Of a DNA stretch of 64,000 bases, positions 1-11,154 are shown in pieces. The stretch is taken from positions 187,709,873-187,773,872 of the forward strand of contig NC_084482.1 of assembly GCF_030035675.1 (NCBI RefSeq), given 5' to 3'. The notes below the pieces were generated by a model. That model did no database searches. It saw only the letters and a list, made by a program, of their open reading frames with translations, and was not told where the DNA came from. This DNA is from Rhineura floridana. Lineage: Eukaryota > Chordata > Lepidosauria > Squamata > Rhineuridae. Both the position numbers and the translations under genes were made by a program. Each line of letters begins with the position of its first letter. Position 1 is the stretch's first letter.

Positions 1-580
1 AATTTCATTTTTTTGAAACTCCCACCCATCTTGGACTCCTTTTCTCATTAGGGTGGCTTGCCATGGAACCACACTTACAATTGTTCTGAGTTTATTGAAA
101 TCAGCTTTCCTGAAGTCCAGGGTGCAAGTATGGCTACTCTCAGCTTTTGCTTCTGTTAAAATCACGAATTCAAGTATGGTGTGGTCACTTTCCCCCAGAG
201 TTCCCGTAACTGCCACTTCATCCACCAAATCATCTCTACTGGTTAAAATAAAGTCCAGGATAGCTGCTCCTCTGGTTGCTTCCTCCACTTTCTGTAGGAG
301 GAAGTTATCTGCAACACAAGTCAGAAATTTCTTGTTTGGCAGAATTTGTCTCCCAACAGATATCGAAATAATTGAAGTCCCCCATTACTACTACATCATG
401 ACTCCTCGAGACATTGGCAATTTGCTTTTTAAATGTTACATTCTTGTCTTCTCCTTGATTGGGTGGTTGGTAGTAGATTCCAAGCACCACATTCCTTTTA
501 TTACTTGCCGCCTGTATCCTCCACCTGTTCTGCCATTGAGGATATTCTTGGATCGTTCTTTGTCTGGTTCCTCTCCCTTG
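1..580 (-). mobile_element. CR1 LINE fragment, endonuclease part
   Basis: Reading the minus strand gives a CR1-type apurinic endonuclease segment with [24 protein letters not shown] and an ESDH-like motif, typical of the middle and C-terminal part of the CR1 endonuclease. The frame is interrupted, no reverse transcriptase follows, and the left side runs off the window. It closely resembles the CR1 endonuclease pieces at 43330-43620 and 48596-49235. It is an old, broken copy. Confidence 0.85.
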
Positions 581-636
581 ACCTTACCGCCATGGGTGAC
601 CCTGCTGGGAGTGCATGACTCCTGACGGCATCTCTC

Positions 637-777
637 ATAGGGTTCTCAGCCTAACCTACCTCACAGGGTTGTTGTGTGGATTAAATGAGGAGGGGGAGAC
701 CCATGTATGCCACTTTGAGCTCCTTGGTGGAAAAGGTGGGATAGAAATGCAATAAAATAAATAAATAAATAAAATAA
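637..777 (+). repeat. LINE/SINE 3' tail with (AAAT)n end
   Basis: The segment starts around cctaacctacctcacagg, continues through a 'tttgagctccttgg' block, and ends in an A/T-rich tail of aaataaat units. This is the usual look of a retroposed 3' end in squamates. The family was not determined. Confidence 0.6.
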
Positions 778-804
778 TTATGGTTAAACAAAAGATACAG
801 AATG

Positions 805-850
805 TTTTGTTTATTTATTTATTTTATTTATATCCCGCCCTTCCTTCCAG
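805..850 (-). repeat. LINE 3' tail (tatcccgccctt type)
   Basis: (TTTA)n is followed by tatcccgcccttccttcc, the reverse complement of a gggcgggatataaat tail seen at several other places here (16140-16210, 28480-28530). Probably the very 3' end of an L2-like LINE. Confidence 0.5.
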
Positions 851-1744
851 CAGGACATTTTTCCTTCTGTTTGTTAAACACTATTCTGGGAATGTTTCTC
901 ACAGTATAACCCTGTACATGGATACTCAGGATTAAGTCCAATTTACTTAATAAGGAACAATTGCAGCCACAGCTGGTAACATATGAAATGATTTTGTCTA
1001 TTAATATTTGTGTTATTATCTTGAATCTGTATGTACAAACATAAATGTTGATTACCTTTAACTTCCTCCTAAGTAAACAAATGCCCAGAAAAGGACTATA
1101 GAGAAAAACAGAAATAATCTGGTCTGCAGGTGTGTTAAACTGCAAATCTCCACCTTTGCTCATCTGGATACTGTAAATAAAAAGCAAATATTACAAAAAC
1201 ACCATAAAACACTCTGGAGCCTATTGGCAAAGGGCAGCATGCAAACTTCTCAACTAAATCAATTAATTGTGAACAAAGAAATCTCTGCACCAGAAGCCTA
1301 GGGATTTCAGAAAATTCCAATGAAAATAGACGCAGAAATTGCCAATGTTCACTTATTCATGCCATGTCTGGAGTGGAAATCAATCGAGCAAATACAACCA
1401 GTGTTTGCTGCTGTTGTTGCTTTCAGTCTATGAATGATACATAATTGGTTACATCCCCCCCCTTTTGCCATGTGTTTCCTTTGCATTGATGAATGGGCTG
1501 GAATACTATAATGATAACATAACATATGTAATTAATTCCATAAGTTATGTAATTTCACCACCAGACAATGAGATAACCCAATTTTTGGTGACCTGTAGCA
1601 GAAAGGATAAGTGTTCCATGCAATGAATTCAGGGCAGAATGGAAAACAGTGCCTTTTTACATCCCTGCAGAAACCCCGTCATTACTGAAGCACTGACTGT
1701 GAATCATGTCCTTTACTAATAAATGTGTATCAGACTAGACCCCC
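851..1744. other. No gene recognised
   Basis: A/T-rich sequence with no convincing coding frame or recognised repeat. A short C-run lies near 1456. Confidence 0.4.
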
Positions 1745-2463
1745 TTTAGGATGCACACCTTGACGTGGTGAGGGGGATTGAGAGTGTTGAAGAAGCTGAG
1801 AGTAACGCCATCAGGAGTCTAGACCAAGAGGCTAGACTCCTAACAAGGGCACCCATGGCGAAATGGTCAAAGCTGAGACACCAGACTAAGATGCATCCAA
1901 ACTCAGAGGAAGGCAATGGTAAACCACCTCTGAATACCTCTTACCATGAAAACCCTATGAACAGAGTATCCAAAATGCAACACAAGATAGTGCTGGAAGA
2001 TGAGACCCCCCAGGTCAGAAGGCACTCACCGAGCTACTGGGGAAGGACAAGTACGAGTAGCGCTGTGACTAATGACACAGCTGGGTCAAAGCCAAAAGGA
2101 AACCCAGAGGCTGATTCGCACAGATGCAAAAGGGGAGTCCGTAGTTGTACGACACACACAATAGGAACATGGAATGTGAGAAGCATGAACCAGGGAAAGT
2201 TAGAAATTGTCAAGCAAGAAATGGAGCGTATCAACATTACAATACTTGGCGTGAGTAAATTAAAATGGACAGGAATAGAACATCTTCAATCAGGCAACTA
2301 CAAAATATTTTATGCAGGAAATGAGAAATCAAGAAGAAATGGGGTTGCTTTAATAGTGAGAAATGATGTAGCAAAAGCAATTAGGAGCTACAACGCAAGG
2401 TCTGAGTGAGTGATATCAATGAGATTAAACGGGAAACCTATTAACATAGCTATCCAAGACTTT

Positions 2464-2579
2464 CAGAGCTTGGAAAAGTTACTTTTTTGAACTACAACTC
2501 CCATCAGCCCAATCCAGTGGCCATGCTGGCTGGGGCTGATGGGAGTTGTAGTTCAAAAAAGTAACTTTTCCAAGCTCTG
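2464..2579. mobile_element. hAT-type MITE, CAGAGCTTGG family, copy 1
   Basis: A 116-bp near-perfect palindrome running from CAGAGCTTGGAAAAGTTACT to its inverted copy, around the core 'actcccatcagcccaatcc'. It interrupts the BovB endonuclease. A 116-bp copy with the same ends and an exact 8-bp target duplication lies at 42313-42428, which assigns the family to hAT. The duplication at this copy is less clear (atccaag/atctaag nearby). Confidence 0.85.
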
Positions 2580-4129
2580 ATCTAAGTCTACGCTCCAACA
2601 TCAAATGCAGAAGAAGAAGGATTGCAGAGATTTAATGCAGAAGTACAGGAGGAAATTGATCACACACCAAAACAAGATATGTTGATAATCATGGGGGACT
2701 GGAATGCAAAAGTAGGGAACAGAGAAGAACTAGGAATTGTGGGGAAATGGGGCCTAGGAGACAAAAATGAAGCAGGAGAAAGACTTATTGAATTCTGTGA
2801 AGCCAATGATTTGTATCTTGCCAACACATTTTTTGAGCAACCGAAAAGACGACTGTACACATGGACATCACCAGATGGTCAATATAGGAATCAAATCAAT
2901 TATATAATTGGAAACAGAAGATGGAGAAGTTCCATACTTTCTGCGAAAACAAGACCAGGAGCAGACTGCGGTATAGATCATGAACTGATCGTATCGAAAA
3001 TCAGAGTAAAGCTGAAGAACAACATAGCAATCATAATGCCAAAATACAATTTAAATAACATCCCAGAATAATATAAAGATCAAATAAGGAACAGATTTGA
3101 GGCTTTAAACTTAGTTGACAGAGAACCAGAAGAACTATGGACTGAAGTCAGAGACATTATCAGGGACGAATGCAAAAAGACAATACTTCTAGTTAAAAAG
3201 AGAGAAAGACCTCAATGGATGACTGAAGAAACTCTTCAAATGGTTAAAGAGAGAAGGAAAGCAAAAACAAAAGGAGATAGAAACACAGTCAGAACCCTAA
3301 ATGCAACTATACAACGACTAGTAAGTAGGGACAAACAAAACTATTACAATAGTTATTGTATAGAAATAGAAAAGGACAACAAAATGGGAAGAACAAGAGC
3401 CCTATTCCAAAAGATAAGAGAAATGGGAGGGAAATTTAAACCACGAATAGGGATGTTGAATAATCAACAGGGGAGAACACTGACTGACCGAGATGAAATA
3501 AAAGGAAGATGGAAGCAATACACCGAAGAACTCTGTAAAAGAGATGCCAGGATGACAGATTCATTCATGGAGGAACTGTATGATGAAGAACCAGAAAATT
3601 TAGAATGCGAGGTGAAAGCTGCTCTTAAAATACTTGGAAGATAGAAATCACCAGGAACAGATGACATACCAATAGAGTTGCTACAAGCAACTGAGACTGA
3701 GCCTGTCCCAATTTTGACAAAAATCTGTCAATAAATATGGAAACTAAACAATGGTTCACAGACTGGAAGCATTCAGTATATATCTAAATTCCAAAGAAAG
3801 GGGATCCCATGGAATGCAGTAATTATCGAACTATTGACTTAATATCCCATGCAAGTAATCTCAAGATTCCACAACAAAGACTCTTACCATATATGGAACG
3901 AGAAATGTCAGGTGACCAAGCTGGATTTAGAAAGGGAAAAGGTACCAAAGATCACATTGCAAACAAATGTTGTATAATGGAATCGACCAAGGAATTTCAG
4001 AAGAAAATCACCATGTGCTTTATAGATTACAGCAAAGCCTTTGATTGTGCAGATCATGAAAAACTGTGGAATGCTTTAAAACACATGCGGGTGCAACAGC
4101 ATCCGATTGTCCTGATGCACAGCCTATAC

Positions 4130-4261
4130 CAGCCTTTCCCAACTAGTGGGCCACCAGATGTTGGACCACAACTCCCATCAGCCTCAGCCAGCATTGCCAA
4201 TGGTCAGGAAAGATGGGAATTGTGGTCCAACATCTGGTGGCCCACTAGTTGGGAAAGGCTG
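4130..4261. mobile_element. hAT-type MITE, CAGCCTTTCCC family
   Basis: A 132-bp palindrome. The terminal inverted repeat starts CAGCCTTTCCCAACTAGTGG and its complement closes the element. It is flanked by a perfect 8-bp direct repeat gcctatac (4122-4129 and 4262-4269), the hAT hallmark. It sits inside the RT region of BovB copy A. Confidence 0.92.
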
Positions 4262-4344
4262 GCCTATACTCTGGACAAGAGACTACTATAAGGACAGAAT
4301 ATGGAGAAACCGATTGGTTCCCAGTTGGGAAGGGTGTGACAAAC

Positions 4345-4765
4345 TTCAAGAAGAGAGGCAAACTGATGCAATGGTATTTGTGTGTATGTAAATGTAACTT
4401 CAATTCCATTTGCCCTGCAATACACAGCAAGAGGACATTTTTCACCCAGTCCTATGAAATTTAGCATGTTTTCCTGTGAGATATGATGCAATTCTAGCTA
4501 TTGCACCTGGCTGCTATTCCTCTCAGTCTGCACTCAGAAGGCAGACTTGCTAGTGCGGCTGTTTCATCAGGAGGCAGATGAGTTGCTGGCGCTGTACTCA
4601 GTACTGGTGGCTCTGATGTGGAGACAGCTCAAAGAAGGAGAAAGTGAAATTGCGGCTGAAGTGGAGGTTGGTGATGCTGTGCACGGGGGGCAACTTCATC
4701 CCCTGCCACTTGCTCCTGAAGAGCCTGGGTGAGCCTCTGCCCTGCGCCTTCTGCTTCGCCATGCC
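4345..4765. other. Unidentified insert in BovB copy A
   Basis: The BovB frame stops after 'gggaagggtgtga' and resumes at 'gacaggagtgtatttt', so about 420 bp are foreign. The left half is A/T-rich. The right half is G/C-richer and open for 61 codons (EADELLALYSVLVALMWRQL within 4547-4732). No terminal inverted repeat, LTR ends or poly-A tail is obvious. It could be a fragment of a gene or of an unknown repeat. Confidence 0.5.
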
Positions 4766-5926
4766 TTGAGACAGGAGTGTATTTTATCACCCTATTTGTT
4801 TAATCTATATGCAGAACATATCATACAGAAAGCTGGTTTGGACCAAGATGAAGGAGGTGTGAAAATTGCAGGGAGAAATGTCAATAATTTAAGATGTGCA
4901 GATGATACCATACTACTAGCAGAAACCAGTAATGATTTGAAAAGAATGCTGATGAAAGTTAAAGAGGAAAGCACAAAAGCAGGACTACAGCTGAACATCA
5001 AAAAGACTAAAGTAATGACAACAGAAGATTTATGTAACTTTACAGTTGACAATAAGGACATTGAACTTGTCAAGGATTATCAATACCTTGGCACAGTCAT
5101 TAACCAAAATGGAGACAATAGTCAAGAAATCAGAAGAAGGCTAGGACTTGGGAGGGCAGTTATGAGAGAACTAGAAAAGGTCCTCAAATGCAAAGATGTA
5201 TCACTGAACACTATATTCAGGATCATTCAGACCATGGTATTCCTGATCTCTATGTATGGATGTGAAAGTTGGACAGTGAAAAAAGCAGATAAGAGAAAAA
5301 CCAACTCATTTGAAATGTGGTGTTGGAGAAGAGCTTTGCGCATACCATGGACTGCGAAAAAGACAAACAATTGGGTGTCAGAACAAATTAAACCATAACT
5401 ATCATTAGAAGCTAAAATGATGAAACAGGTTATCATACTTTGGACACATAATGAGAAGACATGATTCACTAGAAAATACCATAATGCTGGGGGAAAAGGA
5501 AGAGAGTAGAAAAAGAGGAAGGCCAAACAAGAAATGGATTGATTCCATAAAGGAAGCCACAGACCTGAACTTACAAGATCTGAACAGGGTGTTTCATGAT
5601 AGATGCTATTGGAGGTTGCTGATTCATAGGCTCGCCATAAGTCATAATCGACTTGAAGACACATAACAACAATAAGGCTGATTACCAGAGTTCCTCTTCC
5701 AGGAGGAGGGAGCCTGGGAAGGCCTGGGCAAGGCTGCACTTTCTGGAAAGCAGACATCCATGGTGGCCAGTGCTTTCGTCATTTTCATTTTTCAGAGACG
5801 GGCACCTGGGCAGCCTGCCAGGGAAGGCCAGGTGAGGGAGATCAGGGCCTTCTTGGCAGTAGGGTCAGATCTGACATTTTTTACCTGGTCCTCTCTCAGC
5901 AGAGTTGATGTTCTGTATGCCCTCAG

Positions 5927-6050
5927 GTTGTCCTGGACGTGGAGGAGACCAGCATCTCTACCAAAGGGACCAAAAGCGGAGCCTTTGTGATGTACAACTG
6001 TGCTCGGCTGGCCACCCTCTTTGAAATGTATCAGCGGGCAGTAGAGCAAG
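5927..6050 (+). CDS. DALRD3: DALRD3-like exon a
   Basis: The acceptor is tatgccctcag and the donor is G|gtgaga. It holds 41 codons plus one base. Residues include [19 protein letters not shown] and [14 protein letters not shown]. Confidence 0.85.
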
Positions 6051-7851
6051 GTGAGAGCTTCTCTCTGCATGCAGGCCCTGACTGTGTGCATTGATTGAAG
6101 ACTGAGCTGTACCTGAATGAGACTCCTGGCTTTGCCCAGGTACACTGGAGTAGCTTTTAGGTTGTCTCATCCAGGAAACAAATAACGTGCTTCTTTGCAG
6201 GGCGCTTGCATTTCATGTTGGTGGGGAAGATTTCTGTGGGTCCTAGCCTAGTCCGTCTTGGGACTGGGAGCATCCGAGTCTTATGCCTCTTAGGCCAACC
6301 TGTCCCAAATCATCTGGGGAGTGAAGGCCTTTTTTCTTGACCTTGACTAAGACGTTTGTGGAAGATGGTTTGATGTTGTGAATCTCCTTGGCTGTGGTTA
6401 ACAGCATGCAGAAAGGCATCTGATATTTTGCCATATGCCGAATACTGATACTCTCGCCTTTCATATATGTACCCTGCATGACAATGAAGGCAGGTTTTGA
6501 AACATGCATGCAGCATCTCCAAAGACTCAGAAACAAGAAGGGGTGAGTGATAGTTCCAGTAGCTGAGGGACTGCATGCCTGCACCCTGTATGTCCTTCTC
6601 TGTGGCCCCCAGCTCCTTTTTCCTGTTACGCATACTGTGTATTGCTCCTCTCCAAAAACATCATGTAGCCCTATTTCTGCCTTTAGAACTCCTTATACTG
6701 CAGTTCCTCCCCTTTTTAGCTGCAGTTGTGATAGATCACAAAAACTGAGTAAAACTTAGGAATGTTGGTTTAATTTGCATGATTCACTGTAAGTGCCGGA
6801 TGTGGAGACTTGGTGCAGCTCCCCTAGTGCAGCTAGGTCTGTGTTTGAGAGGGAGAGTGATGGGTCATTTGCTTCCAACTCTGAACAGTTACCCAGTGCT
6901 CCTATGGTAACATACCTCTGCTTTCCAATCCCAGGTCTATACCCAGCCTTTCCCCTTCCTTCAGAGCTGAACTACTCCTCTCTCGGGGAAGAGGTGAGCA
7001 AAGCAGTGCCAAGATGCAGGCCTGGAGGGCTACTCCTCTAGGGTCAGCTGGATGTGCTGGAAATGCACACAGCATCGGGCAAGTTGAGCCAAGTGATGGC
7101 ATCCAGTAGAAGATATGGCCTGCCTTCAAGCCGATGCGACTTATGGCGACCCTACGAAGAGGGTTTTCATGGTAGTGGTATTCAGAGGTGGTTTACCATT
7201 GCCTTCCTCTGAAGCTGAGAGGCAGTGACTGGCCCAAGATCAGCCAGTGAGCTTCATGGCTGTGTGGGGGATTCGATCCCTGGTCTCCCAGGTTGTAGTC
7301 CAACACCTTAACCACTATACCACACTGCCTCTCAGTAGAAGGCATAGAAGGGACTAAAAGGTTATCTTGTCCCAACTCTCTAATGCAAGGCAGGCCTCGG
7401 ATATTTGCCTTGCACAGATCGATCCATACCACCATGTACCACACAGAGAGCCTCTGCACCGCAGCCAGGCGCTTCCAGAGCGGCTTGTGCTTGTTGTATC
7501 AGAAATCTCTTTACTTCGCCCCCTTCTTGCTGTTTAATGGGTTGGGAAATGAGAATTGGTCTGCTGTAGCTTTTCTCAACCTGGTGCCCACCAGATGTTT
7601 TGGACTACTCCATCAGCCCCAGCCTTCTCAACCAATGGTCAAGGATAGTGGGAGTTGTAATCAAAAACATTTGGAAAGCACCTGGTTGGGGAAGGCTGGT
7701 CTATTGGAACTTACACAAGGTTCTGTTTCTTCTTCAGGGTGAATGGCTTTTGTTGTTCAATGGTATCCTGCCTTTCCAAGAGGTCCTGAGTCAAGTGATG
7801 CAGGTCCCCATCTCCAGCAGTGGGCTCAGAATTGCAGCCAGCACTGAGGCG
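5927..7851 (+). CDS. DALRD3: DALRD3-like gene fragment, three internal exons
   Basis: DALRD3 is a DALR anticodon-binding-domain protein that in mammals assists m3C modification of arginine tRNAs with METTL2. Three exons splice in phase: 5927-6050, 6935-6993 and 7738-7851. They give 98 residues without a stop, including [32 protein letters not shown] and [13 protein letters not shown]. These match the order of the human protein as I remember it ([30 protein letters not shown]). All visible splice sites are canonical AG/GT. The exons upstream are not in the window; about 4 kb of BovB lies in that direction. The expected last exon (human SMDFSSYYNRVHIL region) was not found between 7852 and 21288. 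It is therefore either a truncated duplicate or a gene whose terminal exon has moved or diverged. Gene assignment is confident; functionality is not. Confidence 0.8.
6935..6993 (+). CDS. DALRD3: DALRD3-like exon b
   Basis: The acceptor is tccaatcccag and the donor is GAG|gtgagc. Two bases complete the Gly codon, then 19 codons: [19 protein letters not shown]. Confidence 0.8.
7113..7333 (-). mobile_element. tRNA-derived SINE (Sauria-SINE type)
   Basis: In minus orientation the head carries tRNA-like A- and B-box sequences (GTATAGTGGTTAAGG and GGATCGAAT-like). The tail matches the BovB 3' end (cataagtcgcatcgg). It is flanked by an 8-bp direct repeat agtagaag at 7105-7112 and 7334-7341. It lies in the intron between DALRD3-like exons b and c. 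Confidence 0.88.
7565..7710. mobile_element. Palindromic MITE, 'cccaccagatgttttgg' type
   Basis: A degenerate palindrome: tcaacctggtgcccaccaga on the left and ttggggaaggctgg on the right, with the core 'ccatcagccccagcc'. It belongs to the small hAT-type family spread over the window. It ends just upstream of DALRD3-like exon c. Confidence 0.7.
7738..7851 (+). CDS. DALRD3: DALRD3-like exon c
   Basis: The acceptor is ctgtttcttcttcag and the donor is GCG|gtgagc. It holds 38 codons, from [14 protein letters not shown] to LRIAASTEA. In the human protein a final exon follows at this point; no such exon was found here. Confidence 0.85.
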
Positions 7852-8188
7852 GTGAGCTGCATTCTCAGACATTTCAATAGTGGGGCTGTTGTGCTGCTTT
7901 TCCCTCCCCTTTATATGTTTGGCTTCCTCCTATGTGTGAGGCCTCTGTGCCCGGCCCTGAGGCCCAGCTATCTCCTTTGAAGAATCCACTCTTGGGAATT
8001 GAAGGTGGTGTGCAACTAAACAGTTGTGCTAGTGCACAGATTAGCGCTAGAACAACAGGATTCCCTCCTCTCCTCCCCCCGTATCATCCTCAAATCTGCT
8101 CTGAAGGGTTGGGGGAACCTCTAGAAGAGATTTACGGGGCATACAGAGGAAGGAAAGAGGGGAAGTGTTCCGTTGTGCAAGGAGAAAT

Positions 8189-8228
8189 CATTTGGAAAGC
8201 ACCTGGTTTCGGAAGGCTGGTCTATTGA
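8189..8228. repeat. Local duplicate of the 7670-7710 segment
   Basis: About 38 bp (catttggaaagcacctgg, then ggaaggctggtctattg) repeat the right end of the MITE at 7565-7710 and also the flanking tctattg. This is therefore a local duplication rather than an independent insertion. Confidence 0.5.
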
Positions 8229-8774
8229 AACTATAGCTACGTTCTTAAACCGCAAGGTTTTTTGCCTATTAGTGAATATATATTAGACTTGACCTGAAGG
8301 TAGCAATCACTGGTTTACCCATGGAAAGGTTTGCCAATAACGGTTGCCTAATGGATTAAGAAGCTCTCTTGAACTCTGAGATGTGTTAGGGCAGGACTAG
8401 AGCTTACTTAGTGATATGGTCTTTCTGCTTCTCCCAGGGTGATAGTGAAATACCTGTGGTTATATTGGTACACTAAACACATGTTTCCCAGGGAAATGTC
8501 CTCCAATCAGTGAGTGTGCAGTATATTTGCAGAGCAGAATCAGTAGGCAGTGGATGCTTAACCCTTTTCACATCTGTCGATTTCCCCTGTAAATCTCCCT
8601 TCTGAGCTGTATTTTCTTCCCGTCTTGGAGATTGGCTGAGGGGAAAACAATTAACAACACAAAAGGGCTCGCATATTAAGGACCCTTTCCCTGCTTGCCA
8701 GTTCTCCCCTGCCACTGGCCCCTCTAGCCTCCCCATATTAGCATTAAGAGACAAAAACAGGACTGAAACTAGGG

Positions 8775-9029
8775 CCATGCGAGTCCATCAACTGCAGTTT
8801 CTCTCAGTTCTCATTTTTCCATTCTTAAGCTCAGCATCAGTTTGCATTAAATAAATATATAAAAAAAGCTCTCGTGAGAATTCATCAGCATTTTAGTGTG
8901 GATTTCTCCTAAAATGCACACTTTTTGCCAAATATTTATACAGATTTTTGCAAGCAATTCCCCCTAATACAATACATCTTTGTACCTTATTTTCATGAAT
9001 ATATGCATTTTTATGCACACGTTCCCCTA

Positions 9030-9083
<54 letters not shown>

Positions 9084-9238
9084 ACACATTTTTTGGTTGG
9101 AGAACTGTAGCGCAAAATTCAGAGGAGTAAATTTCAAAGGATGGCTGCATTTCAGTTCATGTATTGTTTTGGGAAGTGCTAATTAGGTAGATTCACCTTT
9201 GAATGCAAATTGAACCAAATTTCTCCCTAATTCCTAGT
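8775..9238. repeat. 439-bp dispersed repeat X, copy 1 (degraded)
   Basis: It shares blocks such as 'catgaatatatgcatttt', 'ttggagaactg' and 'tttcaaaggatggctg' with the copies at 9735-10062, 17209-17645 and 58307-58745. It is interrupted by a TG/TA microsatellite. Confidence 0.6.
9031..9080. repeat. (TG)n(TA)n microsatellite
   Basis: An alternating purine-pyrimidine run: about 8 TG units followed by about 16 TA units. Confidence 0.95.
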
Positions 9239-9734
9239 TGACACCCACATTTGTTTTTCTATTGTGTAGTTCTGCCTTCTAACTCTGGGAGCCAGAAATT
9301 GCGTGCAAGGGGAAAAAATAGAGGGAAGCAGAGTTGGAGAAAGCAATCCTAACTTCGATTAGATGCATTATTGCTACATCAGCACTGTCATCTTAAGTCA
9401 GTTAGGGTTGCTTTTGTGAGAAAATCTACTAATAAATATAAATAATAATAATTATCATTCACAATGACAGTCATTGTGTCTTATGCATTCTCAGCCCAGC
9501 GGAGAAGGGAAAAACACACTCAACCAGAAAATCCCTAAACAGCATAAAGACAGTAGACATGCTCACAGTGTCCCTGTAAACACTGCCAGTTCCCATCAAT
9601 CGGGGACTGAGATGACACCCACATGTTGCCCACATATGAAGGGAGAAAGCCAATTCATTTGGATGAATGGGGACATGCTCCCAGCACATATTCCTGGATC
9701 ACAACAAAGTACAGAAGAACCTCTCATTTTCCCT

Positions 9735-10062
9735 ATCTTTCTTCTAATATAATATATATTATAATAATTTCTCCTAATATTTTGTATGCAATTTTAACTG
9801 ATATACACCTTTCTGTAAGCAGTTTTCCTGAAGCATTTTTGTATGTTATTTTTATGAACACATTCATTTTTATGCCCACTTTCTGCTACTATATGCATTT
9901 TTGTACAGGTTGGTTGGTTGGAGAACTGCATTGCAAAATTCAGGGAATTGCAAATTTTGAAGGATAATTGCGTTTTAGTTTGTCTATTGGTTTGAGAAGT
10001 GCAAATGAGGTAGTTTCTCATTAAAATGCAAAAAGAAAAAAATCACATGTCTTCCTCATCCC
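9735..10062. repeat. Dispersed repeat X, copy 2
   Basis: It shows the same block order as copy 4 (acacctttctgtaagcag, gttggagaactgcat, gaaggataattgcg) and ends in 'cctcatccct'. Confidence 0.6.
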
Positions 10063-10659
10063 TAATCACAACATACCCAACAAGGAAGATGTGGCCACTG
10101 CAACCCCCAGTCCATCAGCCCCAGTAGCGCAGAGAGCAACACCCCTGTTATTGCCCATCTGAAGGCATTCCTGCAGACAGGAGTTCAAATTCCCTTATGC
10201 TGCTCACAGTCACCAGTTTAGAGCACAACACAGAAAGGGAAAGGAAGAGAGCCCACCCAAAATACCACCCTCATAGCTCCCTTAGAAGGAAGACTGGAGA
10301 GAGCACACACAGCCATTGAGAGATAAGGGCCGAAGACCTTCCTAGGAACAGAAAGACTGTTTTGCCAATCACCCTATAATTATTCAAGTAATCCTGAAAA
10401 AACAGCCTGTGTAGTAACATGATCCTTGGTCCATCCCTTGGACTTTCCTTTGCTCTGCTTTTCAATTTCAGTTTCAGTATCAGTTGTGTTCTCTACCCAG
10501 CTAACATTAAAAAAAAATGTTTGTTTGCCTGCAGTAAGAAGTAAGGGTTTGTTTATTCTGCAGTTATTATGAAGAGTAGAGCAGGATTGGGTGCTTATTG
10601 CTAAAGGCTGCAATACAGAGATAAAAGTATCTGAAAAAATATCTATCCTAAATTACCTT

Positions 10660-10980
10660 TTACTCTTTTATGGTGCAATCCATCTTACCTTTCCACCGGG
10701 CTGGGGAGAGTTGGAGGCTGTGGACCCCCAGCAGCTCTGGCAGACTCCCAGCGCTGCCGGCCTCTGCTGGCAGCAGCCCTTTGCCATGGGGGGTGACTTC
10801 GGCAAGATCCTCCTTATGTTCAGAGCCCTCCCCTAGGCCAGGAAACTCCACTGGCCAAAAGGCCGGGGCCGTAAAACCATTACCATGGAGTGTTTATTCC
10901 CCAGGAGGCCTGTTCATGGGAGCCAGCACTTCCTGGCCGCTCATGCGTGTGGCTCCTTTCAGTGCCAGGTAAAGATTTGC
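10660..10980. other. G/C-rich patch without recognised gene
   Basis: It contrasts with the A/T-rich surroundings. Frames of up to 100 codons exist on both strands, but none shows a recognisable domain. It is probably a repeat insertion or an isolated G/C-rich island. Confidence 0.35.
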
Positions 10981-11059
10981 CTTTTCCCCCAGGCATTTGA
11001 TAGACTGAGATGATGTTTTGATACTAGTATGCTGCCAAAGCTTCACGTGTCTGTATGAG

Positions 11060-11154
11060 AGTTGTTTCTGTTTTATTGCTTTGTTTCTGTGGTATATTTA
11101 TTTTTGGTTTTAACAATGTTGTAAGTTGCTTGGAGACCATCGGGTAACAAGTGA
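11060..11154 (+). repeat. L2-like LINE 3' end
   Basis: A T-rich stretch followed by 'gttgtaagttgcttggagac', then the simple repeat listed separately. This matches the 3' UTR look of squamate L2-like LINEs. Confidence 0.5.

Larger units (their letters stand above)
1745..5675 (+). mobile_element. RTE-BovB LINE, copy A (near full length, interrupted)
   Basis: The element starts with a BovB-like leader (gcacaccttgacgtggtg) and ends near 5673 in an acaacaa-type tail. Parts in order: an N-terminal frame leading to the endonuclease (TIGTWNVRSMNQGKLEIV; 1765-2409); the rest of the endonuclease with [29 protein letters not shown] and DCGIDHELIV (2622-3071); a linker and the start of the RT (3219-3644, 3809-4120 with [17 protein letters not shown]); the palm, with [10 protein letters not shown] where the active site normally reads YADD (4766-5398); and the C-terminal MRRHDSLE and [16 protein letters not shown] part (5451-5666). 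Frameshifts and stops separate these frames, so it is inactive. It is further split by two hAT MITEs (2464-2579 and 4130-4261) and an unexplained insert (4345-4765). Confidence 0.93.

Noticed and set aside
5760-5990. Extra DALRD3 exon at 5806-5831 (ag|agacgggcacc...ccag|gtgagg)
   Set aside because: Splice-like borders exist, but the encoded residues do not fit the DALRD3 order before [11 protein letters not shown].
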